This document shows positions 36,561-44,115 of a stretch of 64,000 nucleotides of DNA, one piece after another. The position numbers were made by a program, and so were the translations under genes. How positions within the stretch are numbered: position 1 is the first letter of the stretch; every line of letters starts with the position of its first letter. The stretch spans positions 1-64,000 of the forward strand of contig NZ_JAFCJS010000008.1 of assembly GCF_018130825.1 (NCBI RefSeq), read 5' to 3'. The notes under the pieces are model-generated. The model was not told the origin of the DNA. It ran no database searches and saw nothing but the letters and a program-made list of their open reading frames with translations. The stretch is from Bradyrhizobium liaoningense. GTDB lineage: Bacteria; Pseudomonadota; Alphaproteobacteria; Rhizobiales; Xanthobacteraceae.

Positions 36561-36715
36561 CGTTTGCTCCCGACCCTGATGGATGCGCCCTAAACCTTGA
36601 GCAGTGTTTAAGCTGGTACGGCGCTGCCGCAATGAGTTAAGAATCGGTTGATGCGGCTAACGATTTTCGGCAGGCCTCATGTGAAGAGATCCGGGCTTCG
36701 GACGAGAGGACGAGT

Positions 36716-36976
36716 GTGAACGACTACGACGCGTTGCGCGATTATCTGCTGCGGCAGAAGCAGGCGGAATTCGTGCTGACCTTCGAGCAGATCGAGGAGA
36801 TCATCGGTGCGGCGCTGCCGCGCGCGGCCAATCGTGCCTCATGGTGGGACAGTTTGCGCAGCCCCGACATCCAGATGCCGCAACGCGAGGCCTGCCTCGC
36901 CGCCGGATTCGTGGCGACACGGATGCCGGACGGAGCGAGCGTGCGGTTCAGGAAGCAGAAATCCCAGCGCAGGTGA
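36716..36976 (+). CDS. Small DUF7662-like protein
   Basis: 86 residues, GTG start with GAGAGGACGA upstream. It begins MNDYDALRDYLLRQKQAEFVLTFEQIEEIIGAALP and continues ASWWDS, resembling a small family I recall as DUF7662. The C-terminus is basic (RFRKQKSQRR). It might be a nucleic-acid-binding protein, but this is inference. Ends 9 bases before the small membrane protein gene and is probably co-transcribed with it. Confidence 0.72.
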   Translation: MNDYDALRDYLLRQKQAEFVLTFEQIEEIIGAALPRAANRASWWDSLRSPDIQMPQREACLAAGFVATRMPDGASVRFRKQKSQRR

Positions 36977-36985
36977 GGCCGCCGC

Positions 36986-37234
36986 ATGATCCTGCGCTGG
37001 CTGAGGGGTATTCTTGGCGCAGCTCTGATCGGTCTGGGCGTGCTCTTTGCGCTCGCCTTCGAGGCCCGCTACTGGCGCTGGCGCGACTGTTTTAACGAAC
37101 TCGGCCGCTGCTACGACCCGGTCTCGCAGGACGTCTATCTCGAGCAGGCGGGAATGGTCTGGGGCGGTCTGGCGGCGATTTCGTTACTGGCGGGGATTTG
37201 GTTGGTCGGGAGTCTGCGGCGCAAGCCGAGCTAA
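36986..37234 (+). CDS. Small two-helix membrane protein
   Basis: 82 residues with hydrophobic segments at about 6-26 and 56-76. The loop between contains two cysteines (DCFNELGRCYDP), suggesting a periplasmic disulfide. Basic residues at both ends place the termini in the cytoplasm. Not a family I recognise. Follows the DUF7662-like gene by 9 bases. Confidence 0.65.
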   Translation: MILRWLRGILGAALIGLGVLFALAFEARYWRWRDCFNELGRCYDPVSQDVYLEQAGMVWGGLAAISLLAGIWLVGSLRRKPS

Positions 37235-37257
37235 AGCACGAGCTACGGAGACAGTAT

Positions 37258-37345
37258 CGTAGGGTGGGCAAAGCGGAGCGTGCCCACCACCTCTGGTAGG
37301 GTTGGATGGTGAGCACGGCGCAAGTGCGCCTTTGCCCACCCTACG
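37258..37345. repeat. Family A inverted repeat
   Basis: Begins CGTAGGGTGGGCAAAGC and ends CTTTGCCCACCCTACG with an internal GTGCCCACC. The right half carries the CACGGCGCAAGTGCGC variant also seen in the copy at 37938-38065. Confidence 0.85.
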
Positions 37346-37423
37346 GTACCAGATCAGGCGGACGCGCGGTCCACCGCGAACGTGAGAACGGTCGCCGCTA
37401 GCCGGGGTGTCGAGCCAAGGCCT

Positions 37424-37681
37424 TCATTGGCGCTCACGGAGCCAGCGTTCGTTGTCGGCGTGTGCTCGTATCAGACATCTGGTTGTCTGCCGGTCGCAGG
37501 CGCGCATGCACACGTTCTGGCGGCCCCGAACGTCACCGGCCCCGCCGGTGTAGTCGGCACATGTGCCGATGCAGTTTGCGCCTCGATCCTCGCATCGTGC
37601 AGCCGTCACTGCTTCGGCCGAGGAGGCGAGGAACATTCCGGTGCCTATGAGGGTGATCGCGTAGAAAAGGTGCCGGGTCAT
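37424..37681 (-). CDS. Small cysteine-rich secreted protein
   Basis: 85 residues. A signal peptide spans about 1-24 (ends SSAEA). Six cysteines lie in the mature part (ARCEDRGANCIGTCADY, VCMRACDRQTTRC). GGAG lies 6 bases before the ATG, so it is likely a real gene. The cysteine spacing suggests a disulfide-stabilised periplasmic peptide. I do not recognise a family. Flanked by family A repeats on both sides. Confidence 0.65.
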   Translation of the reverse strand: MTRHLFYAITLIGTGMFLASSAEAVTAARCEDRGANCIGTCADYTGGAGDVRGRQNVCMRACDRQTTRCLIRAHADNERWLRERQ

Positions 37682-37937
37682 CCGTAACTCCTGAGAAGGA
37701 GGCGCTTGGTCTGCTCATTCCAGCCGTTGCGCTTGACGTGTGTGGGCACGTCGAGAACGACAGTGGCGAGCCCAACGACCTCGATGACGAAACCGTTCTG
37801 GATCGAATGCTGCGCGCCATTTTTCGCGGCGGTTGAGCTGCGGCCCATTGATCTGGATCAAGCACGGCCTCGCCGGCACCTCACCCCGTGGCTTCGCGGG
37901 CGGCCCCTCAAGGAGGGGAGAGGGAGGCGGTTAGAAT
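37682..37937. other. Gene-poor interval
   Basis: Together with the repeat at 37938-38065 this makes about 400 bases without a supported gene. A 78-codon open frame at 37706-37942 has no ribosome-binding site or family features and runs into repeat sequence. A short family E fragment (CCTCACCCC...GGGGAGAGGGAGG) lies at about 37879-37928. Confidence 0.5.
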
Positions 37938-38065
37938 CGTAGGGTGGGCAAAGCGACTTGTCCGCCGTAGCTCGAAGAGCGAAGGCGGAAGCGTGCCCAC
38001 CATTTGGCGCGGCATGTGTGGAGAGATGGTGGGCACGGCGCAAGTGCGCCTTTGCCCACCCTACG
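37938..38065. repeat. Family A inverted repeat, long form
   Basis: The terminal CGTAGGGTGGGCAAAG pairs with CTTTGCCCACCCTACG. The centre holds a second pair, GTGCCCACCAT / ATGGTGGGCAC, with extra spacer. Ends 21 bases from the EAL gene stop, so it may be the transcript end. Confidence 0.85.
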
Positions 38066-38086
38066 ATACCGGACTCGCGGGAGCGA

Positions 38087-40963
38087 TCAGCTCGCCGCTT
38101 CCAGCCGTACTTCCGTCAGAAGGCGCATCGCGGCATCCGCGTCCATCGGCTCGCCGAAGGCAAAGCCTTGCGCGTATTCGCAGCCCATCTGGTAGAGCTC
38201 GACCGCGTCGGAATCGGTCTCGGCGCCTTCGGCCACGACGTCCATGCCGAGATCGTGCGCCAGCGCGATGATCGACTTCAGGATCACCGGGCGGGTGCCG
38301 CGGTTGGTGGTGCGCACGAACGACTGGTCGATCTTGATGGTGTCGAACGGGAAGCGCTGCAGATAGGCCAGCGAGGAATGGCCGGTGCCGAAATCGTCGA
38401 GCGACAGGCCGGTGCCGAGCTCGCGGATGCGCGTCAGCATCTGAGCTGCGTGCTCAGGGTTCTCCATCACCAGCGATTCCGTCAGCTCCAGCTTGAGCGT
38501 GCCGCGCGCCACCGAGGAGCGCGACAGCACGGTGCGGATGTCGTGGATGAGGTCGTGGCGCAGCAGCTGCCGCGACGAGACGTTGACGCTTGCGAAGATC
38601 GGCTCGCGCGAGCGCATCGCGCGCTGCCACACCGAAAGCTGCTTTGCGGTCTGGTCGAGCACGAACATGCCGAGGTCGACGATCAGACCGGTCTCTTCCG
38701 CAATGCCGATGAACTCCGAGGGCGCCATGCGCCCGAGCTTCGGATGATCCCAGCGCGCCAGCGCTTCGAAGCCGGCGACCGAGCGATCCTCCAGCCGCAC
38801 GATCGGCTGGTACAGGATCGTGATCTCCTGCCGCTCGATAGCGCGGCGCAATTCGCTCTCCAGGGTCAGGCGGTCGGTCTTTCGCGCGCGCATCGCCGGC
38901 TTGTAGACGTCGATGCGGTCGCCGCCGATGCGCTTGGAATGATACATCGCAAGCTCGGCGTCCTTGATGATCTCGTCCGTCAGCTGCGTCTGCGGGTCGG
39001 AGAGCGCAAGGCCGATCGAAGCCGTCAGGAAGATCTCGCGATCGTTGAAGGCGATCGGCGCGCGGATGGTCTTGCGGATGGTCTCGGCGAAATTGGTGAT
39101 CCGCGCCGGATCCTGCTCCGACAGCAGGATCAGGCCGAACTGGTCGCCGGCGAGCCGCGCCAGCGTGTCCTGCGGCTTCAGGATGCGGGTCAGGCGGCGG
39201 GCGAGCGTCAGCAGGATGGAATCGCCGACCGCAATCCCGACGGAATCGTTGACCTGCTTGAAGCGGTCGAGGTCGATCACCATCAGCGTCGGCCGCAGCG
39301 TCGGCATGGTCTTGGCGAAGTTTGCGACCCCGCCGAGCCGGTCCATGAACAGCTTGCGATTGGGCAGGCCGGTGAGGTTGTCATGCACGGAATCGTGCAG
39401 CAGGCGCTCCTCGGCGTTGCGCAGCTCGGTGACGTCGGTGAGCGTGCCGACCACGCGCGAGACCTCGCCGTCGGAGCCGACCACCGGGCGCGCCTTCAGC
39501 GCGAACCACATGAAGTGACCGTCGGGGGTGCGCAGGCGGAAATCCTGCACCAGACGGCCGCGGCGCTGGTCGAGCACGCTGTCGAGCGCGGCGCGGAAAC
39601 GGTCCTGGTCGAGCGGATGCAGCACCTCGAGCCACGAGGCCGCCGGGCCTTCCAGCGTACCGCGCTTCAGGCCGAGCAGGGCCTCGGTCTCGGGGCTGGT
39701 GAAAACCTTGTCGGCGGAGACGTCCCAGTCCCAGATCAGATCGCCGGAGCCGGCCAGCGCCAGCGCACGGCGCTCGATGTCGGAGACGACGCCGGTGGTG
39801 GCGCCGCCGCCGGCAAAGGCGTGCTGCATCACCGTGAAGCCGATCAGCATCACGATCAGCACGAGGCCGCCGAGCAGGGCAGGGCCGACGATGTCGTTGG
39901 TGACGGAGCCCGCCACCGTCATGCCGGCCGCGACCACCCAGACCACGAGGAGGAACCAGGTCGGGATCAAGAGCACCGCGCGGTCGAAGCCGTGGGTGGA
40001 GAGATAGACGATCAGCGCGAAACCGGCGAAGGCGATCAGCACCAGCGAGATGCGCGCGATGCCGGAGGCGACGGCCGGATCGAACAAAGCGAGCGCGACG
40101 AGGGAGCCGAGGAACGCCAGCCAGCCCACCGTGATGTGCGAATAGCGCACATGCCATCGACTGAGATTGAGATAGGCGAACAGGAACACCAGCAGGGTCG
40201 CCGCCAATATCGCTTCACCCGCCGCGCGCCAGATGCGCTCGGCGTTGTTCGACATGTCGAGCACCTTGCCCCAGAAGCCGAAATCGACGCCGATATAGAC
40301 CAGCACCGCCCAGGCCAGCGCCGCGGCGGCCGGGAACATGATGCTGCCCTTGACGACGAACAGGATCGTCAGCACCAGCGCCAGCAGGCCGGAGATGCCG
40401 ATCACGATGCCCTGGTAGAGCGTGAACGAGTTGACCTTGTCCTTGTAGGACTCGGGCTCCCACAGATAGAGCTGCGGCAGCTTGTCCGTGCGCAGCTCCG
40501 CGACGAAGGTGACGACGGCGCCGGGATCGAGCGTGATGCGGAACACGTCCGCGGTTGCGCTCTCCTGACGTTCGGGCCGGTCGCCGATCGACGGCGTGAT
40601 GGTCGCGATGCGCGACAGCCCGAGGTCGGGCCAGAGCAATCCCGACGAGACGATGCGGTAGTGCGGCGCGACGATCAGGCGGTCGAGCTGGTCGTCGGTG
40701 TTGTTGGCGAGCGCGAACACCACCCAGTTCTGTCCGCCCTCGCGGGCGCGCACCTCGATGCGGCGGACGATGCCGTCGGTGCCGGGCGCGGTCGAGACCT
40801 GGATGCGGTCGGCATCGCTGCGCTGATGCTCGAGCACGCCGGTGAGGTCGATCGCGGGCGCGTCACTGCGGACGCTGACGGCGTCGAGCGCGCGCGCAGG
40901 GTACGCGGCGACAAGAATCATGAGGCCCAGCGCGATGGGCGCGAGGCACCTGATCAGACGCAA
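38087..40963 (-). CDS. 7TM-PAS-GGDEF-EAL cyclic di-GMP phosphodiesterase
   Basis: 958 residues. A signal peptide (1-25) is followed by an extracytoplasmic beta-rich domain (about 26-190). Then come seven hydrophobic segments (about 195-390) resembling 7TMR-DISM receptors, a PAS domain (about 420-530), a GGDEF-like domain (about 540-705) and an EAL domain (about 712-950). The cyclase signature is degenerate (LAGDQF). The EAL site is intact: FEALARW, ELTES, DDFGTGHSSL, KIDQSF, AEGAET. It is therefore expected to degrade cyclic di-GMP under control of an external or membrane signal. No operon partner. Confidence 0.92.
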   Translation of the reverse strand: MRLIRCLAPIALGLMILVAAYPARALDAVSVRSDAPAIDLTGVLEHQRSDADRIQVSTAPGTDGIVRRIEVRAREGGQNWVVFALANNTDDQLDRLIVAPHYRIVSSGLLWPDLGLSRIATITPSIGDRPERQESATADVFRITLDPGAVVTFVAELRTDKLPQLYLWEPESYKDKVNSFTLYQGIVIGISGLLALVLTILFVVKGSIMFPAAAALAWAVLVYIGVDFGFWGKVLDMSNNAERIWRAAGEAILAATLLVFLFAYLNLSRWHVRYSHITVGWLAFLGSLVALALFDPAVASGIARISLVLIAFAGFALIVYLSTHGFDRAVLLIPTWFLLVVWVVAAGMTVAGSVTNDIVGPALLGGLVLIVMLIGFTVMQHAFAGGGATTGVVSDIERRALALAGSGDLIWDWDVSADKVFTSPETEALLGLKRGTLEGPAASWLEVLHPLDQDRFRAALDSVLDQRRGRLVQDFRLRTPDGHFMWFALKARPVVGSDGEVSRVVGTLTDVTELRNAEERLLHDSVHDNLTGLPNRKLFMDRLGGVANFAKTMPTLRPTLMVIDLDRFKQVNDSVGIAVGDSILLTLARRLTRILKPQDTLARLAGDQFGLILLSEQDPARITNFAETIRKTIRAPIAFNDREIFLTASIGLALSDPQTQLTDEIIKDAELAMYHSKRIGGDRIDVYKPAMRARKTDRLTLESELRRAIERQEITILYQPIVRLEDRSVAGFEALARWDHPKLGRMAPSEFIGIAEETGLIVDLGMFVLDQTAKQLSVWQRAMRSREPIFASVNVSSRQLLRHDLIHDIRTVLSRSSVARGTLKLELTESLVMENPEHAAQMLTRIRELGTGLSLDDFGTGHSSLAYLQRFPFDTIKIDQSFVRTTNRGTRPVILKSIIALAHDLGMDVVAEGAETDSDAVELYQMGCEYAQGFAFGEPMDADAAMRLLTEVRLEAAS

Positions 40964-41102
40964 GGCCAGTTCTCCGCGTTCGACGCAACTCTTCGGTGGA
41001 AGACGATTTCACACCGGACGGAATTGGTTCGGTGCGTCGCGATAGATGCCACGAAAGCGAGGAAAATCAAAGGGTTTCCGGCTGGCCCTGTGGGCCAGCG
41101 GC

Positions 41103-42101
41103 CTAGGCTTCCAACACAATTTTGCCAATATGTGCGCTCGTCTCCATGCGTCGGTGGGCGTCCGCCGCCTTTTCCAGCGGGAAAGTGCTGTCCATCACCG
41201 GTTTGATGCGGCCTTCGCGTAAGAGCGGCATCACTTTCTGTTCGATCGCGGCCACCATCGCCGCCTTGTCCGCATTACTACGGGGGCGCAGCGTCGAGCC
41301 GGTATGGGTCAGGCGCTTGACCATGACCTTGGCGATGTTGACGCTGACCTTGGGGCCGTTGAGGGTCGCGATCTGGACGATGCGGCCGTCGACGGCGGCG
41401 GCATCATAGTTGCGGTCGACATAGTCGCCGGCGACCATGTCGAGGATCAGATTGACGCCGGCCTTGCCAGTCTCTTCCTTGACGACAGTGACGAAGTCTT
41501 CCGTCTTGTAGTTGATGGCGCGGTCGGCACCCAGCTTGAGGCAGGCGTCGATCTTGTCCTGCGATCCCACGGTGACGAACACCTTTGCGCCGAACGCCTT
41601 GGCAAGCTGGATTGCCATGGTGCCGATGCCGGAGGAGCCGCCATGGATCAGCAGCGTCTCGCCGGCCTTCAGCCCGCCGCGCTCGAACACGTTGTGCCAG
41701 ACCGTCATCAGGGTTTCCGGCAGCGCGCCGGCTTCCTTGATCGACAGTGCCGGCGGCACGCTCATGGCCTGGGCGTCCTGGGCGATGCAGTACTGCGCAT
41801 AGCCGCCGCCGGCGACGAGCGACATCACCTTGTCGCCGATCTTGTGCCGCTTGGCGTTGCTGCCGACGGCGACCACTTCACCGGCGATCTCGAGGCCGGG
41901 CAGGTCGCTGGCGCCGGGCGGCGGCGGATAGGCGCCGGAGCGCTGCGCCACGTCGGGCCGGTTGACGCCGGCAGCCTCGACCTTGACCAGGATCTCGTCG
42001 GGACCGGGCTGCGGCAGCGCGCGCTGTTCAGGAACCAGCACCTCCGGTCCGCCGGGCTTGGAGATGGCGACCACGGTCATTTGCGCAGGCAGCTTGTCCA
42101 T
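41103..42101 (-). CDS. NAD(P)H quinone oxidoreductase (zinc-free MDR, PIG3/TP53I3 type)
   Basis: 332 residues. An N-terminal GroES-like fold contains GVNRPDVAQRSGAYPPPPGASDLPGLEIAGEVVAVG. A Rossmann domain contains LIHGGSSGIGTMAIQLAKAFGAKVFVTVGS. No zinc-binding cysteine/histidine set is seen, as in quinone reductases. Reduces quinones or other unsaturated carbonyls with NADPH. AAGGA lies 6 bases before the ATG. Divergent from the DUF1192 gene. Confidence 0.92.
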   Translation of the reverse strand: MDKLPAQMTVVAISKPGGPEVLVPEQRALPQPGPDEILVKVEAAGVNRPDVAQRSGAYPPPPGASDLPGLEIAGEVVAVGSNAKRHKIGDKVMSLVAGGGYAQYCIAQDAQAMSVPPALSIKEAGALPETLMTVWHNVFERGGLKAGETLLIHGGSSGIGTMAIQLAKAFGAKVFVTVGSQDKIDACLKLGADRAINYKTEDFVTVVKEETGKAGVNLILDMVAGDYVDRNYDAAAVDGRIVQIATLNGPKVSVNIAKVMVKRLTHTGSTLRPRSNADKAAMVAAIEQKVMPLLREGRIKPVMDSTFPLEKAADAHRRMETSAHIGKIVLEA

Positions 42102-42213
42102 GATGTGTCCTTGAGCAAAGGTGCAGGAGGAAACGAGGCCATTGCTTAGCCAGCGCGGCCCAGGCTGGCAACCGCCTCAGCGGTGTGACAGGCGCGAACG
42201 CAGGAGGAACGAC

Positions 42214-42405
42214 ATGGCGATGGAAGACGACGACCGCCCGCGCAAGAAGGTCACGCACGAAATCGGACAGGATCTCTCACTCTTGTCAGTGGAGGAACTG
42301 ACCGAGCGCGTCGCTCTCCTTAAGACCGAGATCGCCAGGCTGGAAGAAGCCGCCACCAAGAAGCGCGCCTCGCGCGATGCGGCGAACAGTTTCTTCAAGT
42401 CGTAA
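42214..42405 (+). CDS. DUF1192 small protein
   Basis: A 63-residue soluble protein with the DUF1192 pattern: DLSLLSVEELTERVALLKTEIARLEEA, a probable short coiled coil, then a lysine/arginine tail ending NSFFKS. AGGAGG lies 7 bases upstream of the ATG. Common in Rhizobiales near DUF1465. Function unknown. Confidence 0.85.
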   Translation: MAMEDDDRPRKKVTHEIGQDLSLLSVEELTERVALLKTEIARLEEAATKKRASRDAANSFFKS

Positions 42406-42426
42406 GTCGCCGCCACACCAACCGCC

Positions 42427-42566
42427 GTTCGTCCCGGCGAAGGCCGGGACCTATACTCCGTGCAAGTCATTTGGCGATGACTCGGAGTTACCAACTCGCG
42501 CGACAACTCCACCCTGTGGTTATGGGTCCCGGCCCCGTGCGCAATTGCGCACTAGGCCGGGACGAC
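42427..42566. repeat. Family B inverted repeat with substituted right arm
   Basis: The left arm 42427-42455 is the standard GTCCCGGCGAAGGCCGGGACCTATA. The right arm 42521-42566 starts TATGGGTCCCGGCC and ends GGCCGGGACGAC. In place of the short CTTCG loop it carries an inserted 14-base perfect palindrome TGCGCAATTGCGCA. The interval has no coding potential. Confidence 0.7.
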
Positions 42567-42638
42567 GAGAGAGTTTTGTTCCGCACCGCACTCGGCCACT
42601 GGCCGACATGGCTAACGAACTCTCAAAAAATTAGCTCG

Positions 42639-42668
42639 TTTACGGTCGATTAAGCTTTCGGGTTTATG
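42639..42668 (+). promoter_or_regulatory. Candidate promoter of the small RNA
   Basis: TTTACG and TTTATG are separated by 18 bases. This places a start near 42674, just before the first RNA hairpin. The motifs are weak matches to the alphaproteobacterial housekeeping consensus. Confidence 0.35.
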
Positions 42669-42673
42669 ACTGG

Positions 42674-42773
42674 ACCTGTCCTCGTTTGGACACCGAGTGG
42701 CTCCTGTCCACTCTGTTTGACGCCTCCCTGTTATCAACTTTCAAAGCCGCCGGTCTCCGGCGGCTCTTTTTTT
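42674..42773 (+). ncRNA. AbcR (alpha-r15)-like trans-acting small RNA
   Basis: A roughly 100-base unit with three hairpins: TGTCC/GGACA (42677-42692), GAGTGG/CCACTC with a CTCCTGT loop (42695-42713), and a strong 9-bp terminator followed by seven T. Between hairpins two and three lies the single-stranded CGCCTCCCTGTTATCAACTT. That segment and the CUCC-bearing loop match what I recall of the AbcR/alpha-r15 family, Hfq-dependent repressors of ABC-transporter mRNAs in Rhizobiales. Located between DUF1192 and DUF1465 genes. The 5' end is an estimate. No RNA family search could be run. Confidence 0.62.
42745..42773 (+). terminator. Rho-independent terminator of the small RNA
   Basis: AGCCGCCGG and CCGGCGGCT enclose a TCT loop and are followed by CTTTTTTT. 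There is no coding sequence for 330 bases upstream on this strand, which argues for a non-coding transcript ending here. Confidence 0.85.
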
Positions 42774-42984
42774 GCGCCAAAGCGCCTTCGAGCGAGGTGG
42801 GTACCGGTTCGCGTCAAGAAAGCGCCTCACAAGAGTCTCTTCCCGGTTGAATTCCGAGGAAAGACCCGCGGAAACCATATCCGCGCTTGTCGCTGGACTC
42901 CGCGCCTCGCCCGCGCAATGATTTGTTCATCATAATCCGGCGCCAAAGCCGGACGGGTAAACAGTTGCGTAAGGGGCGTTAACC

Positions 42985-43494
42985 ATGGAACGTTTGCAAG
43001 CTGAAGGTGCTCTCGTTCAACTCAGCGAGCGTTTCACCAATTCTGCGGCGTTCGGCGCGCTGTTCCGCGAGGGCATGGACCTCGTCGAAGAGACCGCCGC
43101 CTATCTCGACGGCGCCGGCCGCGTCGAGGCCAAGGCGCTCGACCGCGCCGTCAGCCTCACTTACGCCACCGAAAGCATGCGTCTCACCACCCGCCTGATG
43201 CAGCTCGCCTCCTGGCTGCTGCTGCACCGCGCGGTGAAGGAAGGCGAGATGACGTTGATGCAGGCCAACCGCGAGAAGACCAAGGTCAAGCTCACCGCCG
43301 CCGATCCCGGCCCGTCCGACACCATCGAGAAGCTGCCCTCGCAGCTCCAGGAGCTGATCCATCGCTCGATGAGCCTGCAGACCCGCGTGCGCCGGCTCGA
43401 CACCACCATCCACACCCCGCCAACCGAACACGTCGCCATCGGTAATCCGCTGGTGCCGCACCTCAACGCGCTGAAGGCCGCGTTCGAGCGGTAA
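42985..43494 (+). CDS. DUF1465 / RcdA-type regulator of CtrA degradation
   Basis: A 169-residue helical protein of the DUF1465 family, whose Caulobacter member RcdA is an adaptor for ClpXP degradation of CtrA during the cell cycle. Recognisable parts are LSERFTNSAAFGALFREGMDLVEETAAYLDG, LDRAVSLTYATESMRLTTRLMQLASWLLLHRAV and a polar C-terminus. GGGCGTTAACC precedes the ATG. Adaptor function here is by family only. Confidence 0.85.
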   Translation: MERLQAEGALVQLSERFTNSAAFGALFREGMDLVEETAAYLDGAGRVEAKALDRAVSLTYATESMRLTTRLMQLASWLLLHRAVKEGEMTLMQANREKTKVKLTAADPGPSDTIEKLPSQLQELIHRSMSLQTRVRRLDTTIHTPPTEHVAIGNPLVPHLNALKAAFER

Positions 43495-43504
43495 TCACAG
43501 GTGC

Positions 43505-43601
43505 CGTAGGGTGGGCAAAGGCGCGCAGCGCCGTGCCCACCATCAGCCTTTCGGGATCGTAGCAAGAATTCGTGGGCACGCTTCGCTTTGCCCACCCTAC
43601 G
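43505..43601. repeat. Family A inverted repeat
   Basis: CGTAGGGTGGGCAAAGGCGCGCAGCG at the left and CTTCGCTTTGCCCACCCTACG at the right, nearly the same as the copy at 22200-22292. Between convergent DUF1465 and rpmE genes, beside the rpmE terminator. Confidence 0.85.
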
Positions 43602-43634
43602 ATTCCTCGGCCTTGGTCGAGAACTCCCACAAAC

Positions 43635-43666
43635 AAAAACGCCCCCGGCTCTCCGGGGGCGTTTTT
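43635..43666. terminator. Rho-independent terminator after rpmE
   Basis: A 14-bp stem AAAAACGCCCCCGG / CCGGGGGCGTTTTT with a CTCT loop, 24 bases beyond the rpmE stop. It could act in both directions. Confidence 0.88.
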
Positions 43667-43689
43667 CGTCTCCAGCCTTGCGGGCCGGA

Positions 43690-43917
43690 TCAATCCTTTT
43701 TGAGAAAGCCCGAAAACTTCTTCTGGAAGCGCGAGACGCGGCCGCCGCGGTCCATCAGCTGCTGGGAGCCGCCGGTCCAGGCCGGGTGCGACTTCGGGTC
43801 GATGTCGAGGTGCAGCTTGTCGCCTTCCTTGCCCCAGGTGGAGCGGGTCTGGTACTCGGAACCGTCGGTCATCACGACCGTAATCGTATGATAATTCGGG
43901 TGAATTTCGGCTTTCAT
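43690..43917 (-). CDS. rpmE: 50S ribosomal protein L31
   Basis: A 75-residue ribosomal protein: MKAEIHPNYHTITVVMTDGSEYQTRSTWG, then HPAWTGGSQQLMDRGGRVSRFQKKF. It contains no cysteine, so it is the zinc-free form of L31. A single gene with its own terminator. Its upstream region (43918-44115) is shared with the divergent ABC exporter gene. Confidence 0.96.
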   Translation of the reverse strand: MKAEIHPNYHTITVVMTDGSEYQTRSTWGKEGDKLHLDIDPKSHPAWTGGSQQLMDRGGRVSRFQKKFSGFLKKD

Positions 43918-44115
43918 GGCAATTCCTCGGCGCGCCGGCGCCTATCTGGGTGGCTAGCGAATGACGGATTTGGGCGGCTCTATACCCCACAGGCCCCCTT
44001 AAAACAAGCCATTGTGGGGACTTGAGAACCGGGCCGTTCCCTAAGGGACATCCCGGATTTGCCACTCCCCCTGCACCGGCCTATGTGGGGGCATTGTCTG
44101 CTTGGGTCCGATCTC

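Noticed and set aside
37706..37942. A possible 78-residue protein in the gap before the EAL gene
   Set aside because: No ribosome-binding site, no hydrophobic or domain pattern, and the 3' half is repeat sequence.
37958..41206. A 1082-codon plus-strand open frame
   Set aside because: It is the antisense shadow of the GGDEF-EAL gene. The translation is arginine, aspartate and glutamine rich without any family motif, a typical high-GC artefact.
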